In this document: positions 24,103 through 32,688 of the stretch, in pieces
Layout: every line of letters starts with the position of its first letter
Numbering within the stretch: the first letter of the stretch is position 1
Origin: Curtobacterium sp. ZW137
Lineage (GTDB): Bacteria; Actinomycetota; Actinomycetes; Actinomycetales; Microbacteriaceae
Assembly (NCBI RefSeq): GCF_003762905.1
Contig: NZ_RJKS01000004.1
Location: forward strand, 434,001-498,000
Direction: 5' to 3'
DNA: 64,000 nt
Notes under the pieces: model-generated
Databases searched by the model: none
Seen by the model: only the letters and a program-made list of their open reading frames with translations
Told to the model about the DNA's origin: nothing
Made by a program: the position numbers and the translations under genes

Positions 24103-25342
24103 GGTCGGCCGTGGCGATGACCACCGCGACGACGAGCGCGCCGAGCACGAGCGCCGCGCCGCCGATCCAGACGGCGGTCCCGACGCCGAGCGCGGCACCG
24201 AGCAGGGCCAGGGTGACGCCGTTGCCGGTGCGGAGCCCGCTGCCGAACATGTTGTAGACGCCGACGACCCGCCCGCGCTGTTCGACGGGGGCGCGGAGCT
24301 GCACCACGGCCTGGCCGATCGAGGTGCTCGCCATGTTCGCGACCCCGCCGAGGAACAGCACGATCACCGCGACGGCGAAGCTGCCGGTGAGGGCGACGGC
24401 CGCGGTGGTCGCGCCGAAGAGCATCGTCGTCACGATCACCACGCGGGTGTTCGGCTTCAGGGCACCGGTGGCCTCGAGGAGGAAGCCACCGAGCACCCCG
24501 CCGGCACCGTTGGCGAAGAGGAGCACCCCGTACCCGAGGCCGGCGCTGCCCGCGCCGAGGGCGTCCGCGAACGACGGGATCGACACCTGCAGGGACCCGC
24601 CGACGCAGAGCGCGACGAGCCCGGCGAGGACGATCATCGCGACGAGCACCCGGTCGTTCCCGACGTCGCGGAGCGTGCGGAAGCCGTCGACGATCGTCAG
24701 TCGCGCCCTGTGGACGTAGCCGCTCCGGGTGTGGCCGGTGTACGGCGTCCGGAGCATCAGGAACGTCATCGGCAGGTAGAAGAGCACGTTCGCGAAGATC
24801 CCCCACGTCGACCCGAGGCCGAGCAGCAGCGCCGACCCGACGACCGGCCCGGCCAGCACCCCGAGGCTCCGGAACGTGGCGTTCATCCGCACGGCGCCGG
24901 GCAGCTCCGCCGGCTCCGCGTAGTCGTGCAGGAGCAGCTGCTCCGCCGGTGCCCAGAGCGCGCCGGCGCAGCCGTGCAGGACGAGGAGCACGCACGCCTC
25001 CCACACCTGCAGGGTGCCGGTGAGGAACAGCACGCCCCAGCAGACCGAGACGAGCATGAACAGGCCCTGCGCGATCTGGATGAGCCGGCGGCAGTCGTAC
25101 TTCTCCGCGAGCCCGCCGAACCACACGGACAGCAGCAGGAACGGCAACCAGTGGCTGATGACCTCGAAGCCGACGAGGGCCGGCGAGTGGAACTCCTGCC
25201 AGAGCACCCAGTAGGTGATGACGTGCTCGATGTTGTCGCCCATCATCGACAGCCCGGCGCTGAAGAGGTACGGGCGGGAGTGCCGGTCGCGGAGCGCCGC
25301 GAACCGGCGGGGAGCGACGGCGACGGGGGCGTCGGCGGTCAT
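24080..25342 (-). CDS. MFS transporter (MFS_3/enterobactin-exporter-like)
   Basis: A 420-residue, 12-helix protein. It opens with RPYLFSAGLSMMGDNIEHVI and has the family-typical RVVGVYNMFGSGLRTGNG in the second half, ending in a basic RRRKRLG tail. Its closest pattern is the MFS_3 group that includes enterobactin exporters. Substrate unknown. The ATG at 25342 was selected because the first helix begins soon after; a longer in-frame version would add an unlikely tail. It is divergent from the hydrolase gene at 25383, and mvk lies 89 bp downstream on the same strand. Confidence 0.85.
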   Translation of the reverse strand: MTADAPVAVAPRRFAALRDRHSRPYLFSAGLSMMGDNIEHVITYWVLWQEFHSPALVGFEVISHWLPFLLLSVWFGGLAEKYDCRRLIQIAQGLFMLVSVCWGVLFLTGTLQVWEACVLLVLHGCAGALWAPAEQLLLHDYAEPAELPGAVRMNATFRSLGVLAGPVVGSALLLGLGSTWGIFANVLFYLPMTFLMLRTPYTGHTRSGYVHRARLTIVDGFRTLRDVGNDRVLVAMIVLAGLVALCVGGSLQVSIPSFADALGAGSAGLGYGVLLFANGAGGVLGGFLLEATGALKPNTRVVIVTTMLFGATTAAVALTGSFAVAVIVLFLGGVANMASTSIGQAVVQLRAPVEQRGRVVGVYNMFGSGLRTGNGVTLALLGAALGVGTAVWIGGAALVLGALVVAVVIATADRRRKRLG

Positions 25343-25382
25343 TCCAGAACGGTACCAACTGCCGGACACCTAGGCTGGCCCG

Positions 25383-26132
25383 ATGCGTTCGTTCGAGTCC
25401 GGCGTCCACGACGTCGACGGCGTCCCCGTGTTCCACCGCCGCCGGGCCGCCGCGGTGCCGGACGCGCCGCGCGTCGTGCTCCTGCACGGCGGGGTGTCCG
25501 ACGGCCGGGTGTTCGACGACCTCGCCGCGGCGCTCCCCGAGACGCTCGAGGTCTGGACGTACGACCGGCGGGGCCACGGCCGGACACCCGACACCGACGC
25601 CCCGCTCGGGTTCGACGACATGGTCGCCGAGGCTGCCACGCTCATCACCGACCGCATCGGTGCACCCGTCCACGTCGTCGGGCACAGCGACGGCGCGAAC
25701 ACCGCGCTCCTGCTCGCGGTCAGGCACCCGGCGCTCGTCGCCTCGGTCACCGCCTTCTCGGGCAACCTCGACCCGTCCGGCTACGTCGAGGGCACCGTGA
25801 CCGTGGACGACCTCGACGCGGCGATCGGGGACGACTGGGCCACGATCGCACCGCACGACCGGGCGTACTTCCGGACCGTGGCGGCGAAGACGATCGAGCT
25901 GTGGCTCACAGAGCCCCGCATGACGACCGACGACGTCGCCAGGATCTCCGCGCCGGCGCTCGTCGCCGTGGGGGCGCGCGACGTCATCCGGCCGGAGCAC
26001 ACCCGGGCGATCGCGGAGGCGGTCCCGGGAGCGCGGCTGGTTGTCGTCCCGGACACCGGCCACATGCTCGTCGCGGACGAGCCCGCTGCCTGCGCCGCCC
26101 TCGTCGAGGAGACGATCGCCCGCGCGCGCTGA
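25383..26132 (+). CDS. Alpha/beta hydrolase
   Basis: A 249-residue alpha/beta-hydrolase fold protein with the oxyanion HGGVSDG, GHSDGAN nucleophile elbow (Ser), and a C-terminal His in VVPDTGHMLVADEP. The acid residue is probably Asp in VGARDVIRPEH. Substrate unknown; esterase, haloperoxidase-like or lactonase activities are all possible. It is monocistronic: divergent from MFS and followed by a 385-bp repeat-rich gap. Confidence 0.87.
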   Translation: MRSFESGVHDVDGVPVFHRRRAAAVPDAPRVVLLHGGVSDGRVFDDLAAALPETLEVWTYDRRGHGRTPDTDAPLGFDDMVAEAATLITDRIGAPVHVVGHSDGANTALLLAVRHPALVASVTAFSGNLDPSGYVEGTVTVDDLDAAIGDDWATIAPHDRAYFRTVAAKTIELWLTEPRMTTDDVARISAPALVAVGARDVIRPEHTRAIAEAVPGARLVVVPDTGHMLVADEPAACAALVEETIARAR

Positions 26133-26168
26133 CACCGACGGGGCGTTGCCGCGCGGGGCTGCCGCCGC

Positions 26169-26224
26169 GTGCCTGCGGGCCTGCGTGCCTGCGTGCCCGC
26201 GGGCCTGCGGGCCTGCGGGCCTGC
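26169..26224 (+). repeat. 8-bp tandem repeat (KGCCTGCG type, 7 copies)
   Basis: Seven consecutive 8-bp units of the form G-K-GCCTGC, one with a C variant, directly after the hydrolase gene. Confidence 0.85.
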
Positions 26225-26238
26225 GGGCCGAGCGACGA

Positions 26239-26384
26239 AAGCGACACCGACCGGTCGAATGCGCCGCGCAATCGGCAGCGCAGTGTCGCTCGATGCGCAC
26301 GCACCCGGTGCCGCGCGACAGAAGCGACACGCATCGGCCGAATGCGCCGCGCAATCGGCAGCGCAGTGTCGTTCGATGCGCACG
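26239..26384 (+). repeat. 63-bp direct repeat pair
   Basis: Copies at 26239-26301 and 26322-26384 start AAGCGACAC. They share a 46-bp core (26256-26301 and 26339-26384) with a single mismatch. Each copy has GCGACAC near its start and GTGTCG near its end, so it can fold on itself. Confidence 0.85.
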
Positions 26385-26430
26385 TACGCCGCACCCGCCG
26401 CACCGCCCGCGCCGCCGCCGCCCGCCGCCG

Positions 26431-26475
26431 CCCACGCCGCCGCCGCCCACGCCGCCGCCGCCCACGCCGCCGCCG
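26431..26475 (+). repeat. 15-bp tandem repeat (CCCACGCCGCCGCCG x3)
   Basis: Three perfect head-to-tail copies (26431-26445, 26446-26460, 26461-26475) immediately upstream of the ohrR promoter. The gap 26133-26517 contains only these arrays and the operator; I see no gene. Confidence 0.9.
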
Positions 26476-26481
26476 TGATCG

Positions 26482-26511
26482 GTTGTGCACAACTGAGTTG
26501 CGTGCAATGCT
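26482..26511 (+). promoter_or_regulatory. ohrR promoter and OhrR operator
   Basis: The perfect palindrome GTTGTGCACAAC (26482-26493) overlaps a -35-like TTGTGC (26483-26488). A second, imperfect site GTTGCGTGCAAT (26497-26508) runs into a -10-like AATGCT (26506-26511) at 17-bp spacing. The predicted start of transcription falls on or near the ATG at 26518, so the message may be leaderless. Confidence 0.6.
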
Positions 26512-26517
26512 TGAGGC

Positions 26518-26979
26518 ATGCCGGTGACCGACGAGATGGTGTGCTTCTCCCTCTACGCAGCGACCCGCGCCACCACCCAGGCGTACCGCACGATGCTCGA
26601 GCCGTGGGGGCTGACGTACCCGCAGTACCTCGTCCTCGTGACCCTCTGGGTCGAGGGCGACCAGACCGTCTCCGGCCTCGGCGACCACCTGCAGCTCGAC
26701 TCCGGCACCCTGTCGCCCCTGCTCCGCCGCATGGAGCAGTCCGACCTGGTCCGCCGTGAGCGCCGCAGCACCGACGAGCGCGTCGTCACCGTGACGATCG
26801 GCGAGCGCGGGCGTTCCCTGCGCGCCGAGCTCGCGGACATCCCCGCGCGGATCGCCGCCGGCACCGGTCTGCCCGACGCCGACGCGGCAGCAGAACTCAT
26901 CGCGACCCTGCAGCGTCTGACCGAGACGATGCACGCAGCAGCGCAGCCCGCCGGCAGCACCCCCGCAGCACGCAGCTGA
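26518..26979 (+). CDS. ohrR: OhrR, MarR-family organic-peroxide sensor
   Basis: A 153-residue MarR-type winged helix protein. Cys 9 in EMVCFSLYAATRA matches the reactive cysteine of OhrR repressors, which is oxidised by organic hydroperoxides and releases DNA. The DNA-binding region contains GLGDHLQLDSGTLSPLLRRM and RRSTDERVVTVT. The ohr gene follows 30 bp downstream, which fixes the assignment. The last residues are Ala/Pro-rich. Confidence 0.9.
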   Translation: MPVTDEMVCFSLYAATRATTQAYRTMLEPWGLTYPQYLVLVTLWVEGDQTVSGLGDHLQLDSGTLSPLLRRMEQSDLVRRERRSTDERVVTVTIGERGRSLRAELADIPARIAAGTGLPDADAAAELIATLQRLTETMHAAAQPAGSTPAARS

Positions 26980-27009
26980 CCAACGAAGCCCCACGAAGGA
27001 AGGAACACC

Positions 27010-27432
<423 letters not shown>

Positions 27433-27435
27433 TCC

Positions 27436-28434
27436 ATGACCGACACCACCCCCACCACCATGCGCGCCGTCGTCCACGACACCTTCGCCGAGCCGGCCGA
27501 GGTCCTGCACGTCGAGGAGCGCCCGGTCCCCACGCCCGGCGCCGGCGAGGTCCTGGTCCGCACGGTCCTCTCCCCCATCCACAACCACGACCTCTGGACC
27601 GTCCGCGGCACGTACGGCTTCAAGCCGGAGCTGCCCGCCGCGTCGGGCACCGAGGCGCTCGGCGTCGTCGAGGCCCTCGGTGAGGGCGTCACGAACCTGC
27701 GGGTCGGCCAGCGCGTCGCCGGCGGCGCCTTCGGCGTCTGGGCCGAGTACTACACGGCGAACGCCGCCGGGCTGGTCCCGGTGCCGGACGCGATGACCGA
27801 CGAGGCCGCCAGCCAGCTCGTCTCGATGCCGTTCAGCGCGATCAGCCTGCTGCACTCGCTCGACCTGCAGGAGGGCGACTGGCTCATCCAGAACGCCGCG
27901 AACGGCGCCGTCGGCCGCATGGTCGCGCAGCTCGGCGCGGCCCGCGGGATCAACGTCATCGGCCTGGTGCGTCGCGCCGCCGGTGTCGAGGAGCTCCGCG
28001 GCCAGGGCATCGAGCGCATCGTCGCCACCGACGCCGAGGACTGGAAGGACCAGGTCGCCGCGATCACCGGTGGCGCCCCGATCGTCGCCGGCGTCGAGTC
28101 CGTCGGCGGGAAGGCCGCCGGCGACATCGCGTCCGTCCTGGGCGAGAACGCGACGCTCGTCGTCTTCGGCGCGATGGCCTCACCGACGCTCGAGATCCCG
28201 TCCGGCAAGGTCATCTTCGGCCAGCTGACCGTGAAGGGCTTCTGGGGCAGCGTGGTCTCCAAGACCATGCCGTCCGAGACGAAGCAGCAGCTGTTCGGCG
28301 AGCTCATCACGCGGGTCCTCGACGGCTCGCTGACGCTCCCCGTCGCCGAGACCTTCGCGTTCGAGGACGTCGAGGACGCGGTCCGCGCGTCGGACACCGC
28401 CGGCCGGGTCGGCAAGGTCCTGTTGCGCCCGTAG
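27436..28434 (+). CDS. Zinc-free MDR-family quinone/enoyl reductase
   Basis: A 332-residue medium-chain dehydrogenase/reductase. It has an N-terminal GroES-like domain (ERPVPTPGAGEVLVRTV, SPIHNHDLWTVRG), a Rossmann part beginning WLIQNAANGAVGRMVAQLGAARG, and lacks the structural zinc cysteines. It resembles NADPH:quinone oxidoreductases and trans-2-enoyl-CoA/ACP reductases. Placed three bases after ohr, it probably serves detoxification of peroxide-derived carbonyls or quinones. It ends before a perfect bidirectional hairpin. Confidence 0.85.
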   Translation: MTDTTPTTMRAVVHDTFAEPAEVLHVEERPVPTPGAGEVLVRTVLSPIHNHDLWTVRGTYGFKPELPAASGTEALGVVEALGEGVTNLRVGQRVAGGAFGVWAEYYTANAAGLVPVPDAMTDEAASQLVSMPFSAISLLHSLDLQEGDWLIQNAANGAVGRMVAQLGAARGINVIGLVRRAAGVEELRGQGIERIVATDAEDWKDQVAAITGGAPIVAGVESVGGKAAGDIASVLGENATLVVFGAMASPTLEIPSGKVIFGQLTVKGFWGSVVSKTMPSETKQQLFGELITRVLDGSLTLPVAETFAFEDVEDAVRASDTAGRVGKVLLRP

Positions 28435-28450
28435 CGCGACCAGAAGACGG

Positions 28451-28488
28451 ACGGGAGGCCCGGTGCCAGCTGGCACCGGGCCTCCCGT
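28451..28488. terminator. 38-bp perfect palindromic bidirectional terminator
   Basis: The whole 38 bp is a perfect inverted repeat, starting ACGGGAGGCCCGGTGCCA, between convergent genes. A near-copy lies at 54523-54560. Confidence 0.85.
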
Positions 28489-28503
28489 CTGCGTCTCAGT
28501 GCG

Positions 28504-29961
28504 TCAGCGACGCGCCTTCTTCTGCGGGACCGTGAAGATGTTGCCGGTGGTGACGCCCTCTTCGACGTCCTCGAGCGTGCGGCCACGGCTCTCCGGGACG
28601 AACTTCCAGATGAAGAGCAGAGCCAGGACGCCGACGGCCGCGAACCCGAAGAAGGTGCCGGTGATGCCCGTCGCCGCGACGATCGTCGGGAAGAACAGCC
28701 CGAGCAGCGCGTTCGCGATCCAGAGGCAGAACACCGAGATGCCCATGCCGAGCGCACGGATCTGGGTCGGGAAGATCTCGGAGAGCAGCACCCAGACGGC
28801 GATGTTGAGGAACGTCTGCATGGAGCCGACGAACGCGACGACCAGGAACAGGATCACCCACGGGCGTGCGGGGTTGCCGTCGGGCAGTGCCATCGAAGCG
28901 ATGCCGATCAGGAAGTGGCACACCGTCGTCAGCGAGAACCCGATGATCAGGGTGGTCCGCCGGTTGATCTTCTCCATGTTGGTGATCGCGATCACGCCAC
29001 CGACGACGGCGATCACGCCGGGTGCGATGTTGGCGATGAGCGCTGCAGAGGCCTGGAAGCCGGACTCGATGAGCACCGTCTGGCCGTAGTACATGATCGA
29101 GTTGATGCCGGTGAGCTGCTGTGCGACGCCGAGACCGGCACCGATGAGCACGATGCGGATCAGCCACTTGTTGCCGAGCATGGTGCGCCAGCCGCTCTGC
29201 CGCTGGACGTTCGCCTCGAACTCGTTCGTCCGCTTGATGTCGTCGAGCTCGGCACTGGCCCGCTCCGACGACCGGACCTGCTGCAGCACCGCGAGGGCCT
29301 CGTCGTTGCGGCCCTTCGACGCGAGCCACCGCGGCGATTCCGGCACCCGGAGCATGCCGACGAACAGCGCGATCGCGGGCAGGGCGCAGACGGCGAGCAT
29401 GACGCGCCAGACGCCGTTGCCCTCACCCCAGATGGTCCCGATGAACGCGTTCACCACGAACGCCGCGAGCTGACCGATGACGATCATGAGCTCGTTGCGC
29501 CCGGACAGTGAACCGCGGATCTCGTAGGGGGCGAGTTCGGCGAGGAACACCGGCACGACGGTCGATGCACCACCGACCGCCAGGCCGAGGAGCACGCGGC
29601 CGACCACCATCACGCCGAAGACCGGGGCGAACACGCAGGTCAGGGTGCCGACGAAGAAGACCACGGCGAGCGCGATGATCGTCTTGCGACGACCCCAGCC
29701 GTCCGCGATGCGACCGCCGAGCATCGCGCCGATCGCGGCCCCGAACAGCAGCGAGCTGGTGACGATGCCCTCGGTGAGGTTCGTCAGGCCGAGCTCCTGC
29801 TTCATGGGCAGGAGCGCGCCGTTGATCACGCCGGTGTCGTACCCGAAGAGCAGGCCGCCGAACGTGGCCACCAGGGCGAGCACGCCGAGACGGCGGCGGT
29901 AGGGGCCGGTGCCGAGCGGGGGGAGCGTCGTACTCGGGGATGTCGGTTTGATGTCGACCAT
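28504..29961 (-). CDS. Sugar porter family MFS transporter (inositol-permease-like)
   Basis: A 485-residue, 12-helix sugar porter. Signatures are LLFGYDTGVINGALLP in helix 1, GGRIADGWGRRK between helices 2 and 3, RVPESPRWLASKGR after helix 6, QQLTGINSIMYYGQ in helix 7, and FVPESRGRTLEDVE at the end. The sequence resembles bacterial myo-inositol permeases (IolT) more than xylose or galactose porters; that is judged by eye. A GAAGGAG site precedes the ATG and a clear promoter lies at 30005-30032. No inositol catabolic gene is nearby. Confidence 0.88.
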   Translation of the reverse strand: MVDIKPTSPSTTLPPLGTGPYRRRLGVLALVATFGGLLFGYDTGVINGALLPMKQELGLTNLTEGIVTSSLLFGAAIGAMLGGRIADGWGRRKTIIALAVVFFVGTLTCVFAPVFGVMVVGRVLLGLAVGGASTVVPVFLAELAPYEIRGSLSGRNELMIVIGQLAAFVVNAFIGTIWGEGNGVWRVMLAVCALPAIALFVGMLRVPESPRWLASKGRNDEALAVLQQVRSSERASAELDDIKRTNEFEANVQRQSGWRTMLGNKWLIRIVLIGAGLGVAQQLTGINSIMYYGQTVLIESGFQASAALIANIAPGVIAVVGGVIAITNMEKINRRTTLIIGFSLTTVCHFLIGIASMALPDGNPARPWVILFLVVAFVGSMQTFLNIAVWVLLSEIFPTQIRALGMGISVFCLWIANALLGLFFPTIVAATGITGTFFGFAAVGVLALLFIWKFVPESRGRTLEDVEEGVTTGNIFTVPQKKARR

Positions 29962-30004
29962 CGGGTGACTCCTTCGTCAGAGATCTTGCGTCATCGCTGG
30001 TCCG

Positions 30005-30032
30005 ATCGTAGCCGCTGACTTTGTCCTGTCAA
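30005..30032 (-). promoter_or_regulatory. Sigma-70-type promoter of the sugar porter gene
   Basis: Reading leftward, consensus TTGACA (30032-30027) and TACGAT (30010-30005) are 16 bp apart, about 45 bp before the ATG. A further CTGACA direct-repeat-like copy lies just upstream and could be a regulator site. Confidence 0.7.
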
Positions 30033-30089
30033 CCACACATTCTCATGTCAGACGTAATGGATCGGTCCAACAAAAGTCCCGATCAGCGA

Positions 30090-30557
30090 TCACTCGCGGG
30101 ACTGCTGCTCCCCCAGGACGTCCCCGAGCGACGACATCTCGGCACCGTGGTCGGTGTACCGGCGGACCGTGCGACGCGCGGCCGTCCGGGCGGCACCGCT
30201 CAGCGCCTGGTTGCGGCGGGCGGCATCGGCCACGCGGCCGGCGTGCCCCGCCGTCGACAGCAGGACGTTCGCCAGAGCACGGCCCGCACCACGATCGGGA
30301 ACACCCGCGACCGACCACGCCGCGCGGACCTGCTCGTCCGGGGAGACCCCGCGGCGCGTGCCCATCCGGTGCCAGTCGGACAGCGCGCCCTCGGTACGCT
30401 CGGCAGCGCGCTCCGACTCGTCCACGCGGCTGTGGTCCTGCGGGGCCGACGCTGCGGCATCCGCACGATCCCGTGCGGCGGTGTCGTCACCGCCGGCGGC
30501 GGCGATGCGGGCGGCGTGCGCGGCCGCGGCGGCTGCGAGGATCTCGGACCTGTCCAT
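30090..30557 (-). CDS. Hypothetical protein, Ala/Arg-rich
   Basis: A 155-residue hydrophilic, probably helical protein. It begins MDRSEILAAAAAAHAARIAA and contains LSDWHRMGTRRGVSPDEQVR and ARRTVRRYTDHGAEMSSLGD. I do not recognise a family. The codon pattern and a sensible start support coding, but GC-rich background makes this only moderately safe. It sits between the sugar porter promoter and a 19-bp tandem array. Confidence 0.55.
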   Translation of the reverse strand: MDRSEILAAAAAAHAARIAAAGGDDTAARDRADAAASAPQDHSRVDESERAAERTEGALSDWHRMGTRRGVSPDEQVRAAWSVAGVPDRGAGRALANVLLSTAGHAGRVADAARRNQALSGAARTAARRTVRRYTDHGAEMSSLGDVLGEQQSRE

Positions 30558-30642
30558 GGGACGACGGTACCGCCGACGGCCGACGGTGCCTGCCCCGGGG
30601 CCTCGACGGGGGCGGGCCGGCGGGGCGGGTGTGGCGCCGCCC

Positions 30643-30779
30643 AGTTCCCGAGACGCCGCTCCCCGACCGAGACGCCGCCGAACTGGGCGGCGTCTCGGGA
30701 ACTCGGAGGCGTCTCGGGAACTCGGCGGCGTCTCGCGAACTCGGAGGCGTCTCGGGTGCTCGGCGGCGTCTCGGGCGCG
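30643..30779. repeat. 19-bp tandem array with inverted copies
   Basis: Five forward units (30685-30703, 30704-30722, 30723-30741, 30742-30760, 30761-30779) follow the consensus CGGMGGCGTCTCGGGAACT. About two units in opposite orientation precede them (30643-30684). The transcript of either strand would form a long stem. It fills the 242-bp gap between two leftward genes. Confidence 0.85.
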
Positions 30780-30799
30780 GGCTCGGGGCTCGCCCCGGG

Positions 30800-31681
30800 T
30801 CAGGCCACGTGGGCGGCGAGCACGTCCTCGACCGTGGTCCACGCGTGCGGGCCGTACCGGTCGTTGTCCACGTGGTGCAGCTCGGCCTCGCCGCTGAACA
30901 TGCTCACGAAGTACTGCATCCCCTGCCACGCCGGGAACGGCTCGTCGGTCTCCTTCGACAGGCGGCGCCCGACCCTGGCCATCGCCGAGAGCGTCCCCGC
31001 GGTCCCCGCCCACTGCAGCCGGAACGGCTTCCCGGTCAGCCGGGACATCGTGTCCGCGACGCTCCGGGCGGTGACGCGGTCCCCCGCGACCTCGACGACG
31101 CGCGGCGCAGCGGGGTCGAGCGCCACCAGGGCCGTCACCCGTGCGACGTCGTCCTTCGTGGTGAAGTCGAGCACCTGGTCGGCCGACGACCAGAACAGCA
31201 CACGCTGCCGGTCGAACAGGATCATCGGCGCCTGCCCCGTGAGCATGTCCGTGAACGCGCCGTTCAGCACCGAGGTCGCACGGATCGGTGCCGCGTCGAG
31301 CTCCGCGGCGAACTCTCGGCGGAGCTCGAAGTTGCGGTTCGAGCCCGGGGTGATCGACCGGTAGTCGGCGGCGTAGTCCGACGGGACGAAGCGCTGCACG
31401 CCGGCGTCGACCGCGGCGGCGAGGAGCGCCCGCTGCGCATCGACGATCACCCCGCGGGTGCCGCTGACCGCGGAGACGACGACCTCGACGCCGTCGAGGG
31501 CCCGTCGGAGCGCTTCCGGGTCGTCGTACGCCGCGGTGACCACCTCGACCCGGTCGTCCAGGTCGGCGCTGCTGCTGCCCCTGGTGAGTGCGCGCACGTG
31601 GACGTCGTGATCGAGCAGGGCGGAGACGATGCGGCTCCCGAGGTCACCGGTGGCGCCGGCGACGAGGACGGTTGTGGTCAT
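30800..31681 (-). CDS. NmrA-like NAD(P)-binding protein
   Basis: A 293-residue atypical short-chain dehydrogenase with the N-terminal VLVAGATGDLGSRIVSALL dinucleotide loop and an NmrA-like body (FVPSDYAADYRS, EVAGDRVTARSVADTM). Members are redox sensors or isoflavone-reductase-like enzymes; the lack of a clear YxxxK makes catalysis uncertain. It lies downstream of oleD on the same strand with a 35-bp gap and could belong to the same transcript. Confidence 0.8.
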   Translation of the reverse strand: MTTTVLVAGATGDLGSRIVSALLDHDVHVRALTRGSSSADLDDRVEVVTAAYDDPEALRRALDGVEVVVSAVSGTRGVIVDAQRALLAAAVDAGVQRFVPSDYAADYRSITPGSNRNFELRREFAAELDAAPIRATSVLNGAFTDMLTGQAPMILFDRQRVLFWSSADQVLDFTTKDDVARVTALVALDPAAPRVVEVAGDRVTARSVADTMSRLTGKPFRLQWAGTAGTLSAMARVGRRLSKETDEPFPAWQGMQYFVSMFSGEAELHHVDNDRYGPHAWTTVEDVLAAHVA

Positions 31682-31716
31682 GCACCCGAGCGTACGGACG
31701 GGTGGCGGCGCGTCCC

Positions 31717-32688
31717 TCAGCCGGCCAGGCGGCGCAGGCCCTCGTCGATGGAGACGGACGGCGCCCACTGCAGGTCGCGGCGGGTCCGGCGCTGGTCGAA
31801 CCAGTGCGAGGTGGACAGCTGCTCGGCCAGGAACCGGGTCATCGGCGGCTCGTCGACACCCGGGCGCACCCGCCACACGGCCTCGACGAGGGACCCCGCC
31901 GTCCGTGCCACCCCGGCCGGGACGTGCCACCGCGGCGTCGGCACCCCGGACGCCCGGCAGATCCCGTCGAGCAGGTCGGCGACCGGCCGGGGCTCGCCGT
32001 TCGTGACCACGTAGGCGTTCCCGTGCACCCCGTCGTCGGCAGCGTGCGCGAGTGCGGCGACCATCGCGGACGCGGCGTTGTCGACGTAGCAGGAGTCGAT
32101 CAGCGCGGCGCCCGAGTCGAGCAGCGGGAGACGACCACGACGGGCACGGTCGACGATCCGCCCGACGAGCTGCGTGTCCCCCGGTCCCCACACCAGGTGC
32201 GGCCGGACGGCGACGACCGCGAAGCCCGGGGCGTCGGCGTCGAGCGCCAGCAGCTCGGCGGCGGCCTTGGTGCGGGCGTAGTCGCCGCGAGCCCCGTCGG
32301 GTGACGCGGGTGATGCGCCGGCACCGGCGATCGACGAGCCGGTGTGCGCCACGGACGGCGACGACACGAACACGAACCGGGACACCCCGGCGTCGCGGGC
32401 CGCAGCGACCAGGGACCGCGTCCCGTCGACGTTCACGCGGACGAAGTCGGCGGGGTCCCCCGCGAGCGACACCTTCGCCGCGAGGTGCACGACGGCCTCG
32501 ACGCCGTCGACCGCGGCACGCACGGCATCGGCGTCCGTCATGGTCCCGAGCACGTCGGTGACCCCGGGCACGCCGGACGGCCGCCGTTGGAACGTCCGGA
32601 CCTCGTGCCCGGCGTCCCGCACGGCAGCGGCCACGGCGCGGCCGAGGAACCCGCTGGCACCGGTGACGAGCACGCGCAGACCACTCAC
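31717..32688 (-). CDS. oleD: OleD-type 2-alkyl-3-oxoalkanoate reductase
   Basis: A 323-residue extended short-chain dehydrogenase with RVLVTGASGFLGRAVAAAV, HLAAKVSLAGDP, FVFVSSPSVAHTG and the catalytic-type DYARTKAAAE. In the olefin pathway it reduces the 2-alkyl-3-ketoacid made by OleA to the 2-alkyl-3-hydroxyacid. The family call rests on the adjacent oleBC and oleA genes. The GTG start overlaps the oleBC stop (GTGA). Confidence 0.85.
   Translation of the reverse strand: MSGLRVLVTGASGFLGRAVAAAVRDAGHEVRTFQRRPSGVPGVTDVLGTMTDADAVRAAVDGVEAVVHLAAKVSLAGDPADFVRVNVDGTRSLVAAARDAGVSRFVFVSSPSVAHTGSSIAGAGASPASPDGARGDYARTKAAAELLALDADAPGFAVVAVRPHLVWGPGDTQLVGRIVDRARRGRLPLLDSGAALIDSCYVDNAASAMVAALAHAADDGVHGNAYVVTNGEPRPVADLLDGICRASGVPTPRWHVPAGVARTAGSLVEAVWRVRPGVDEPPMTRFLAEQLSTSHWFDQRRTRRDLQWAPSVSIDEGLRRLAG

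Noticed and set aside
26169..26475. Stacked repeats that could suggest a CRISPR array
   Set aside because: Units are contiguous or only paired, without regular unique spacers, and no cas gene is present.
30643..30799. Coding extension of neighbouring genes through the 19-bp array
   Set aside because: Frames through the array give simple repeating Arg/Gly/Ser peptides on both strands, which indicates non-coding tandem repeats.
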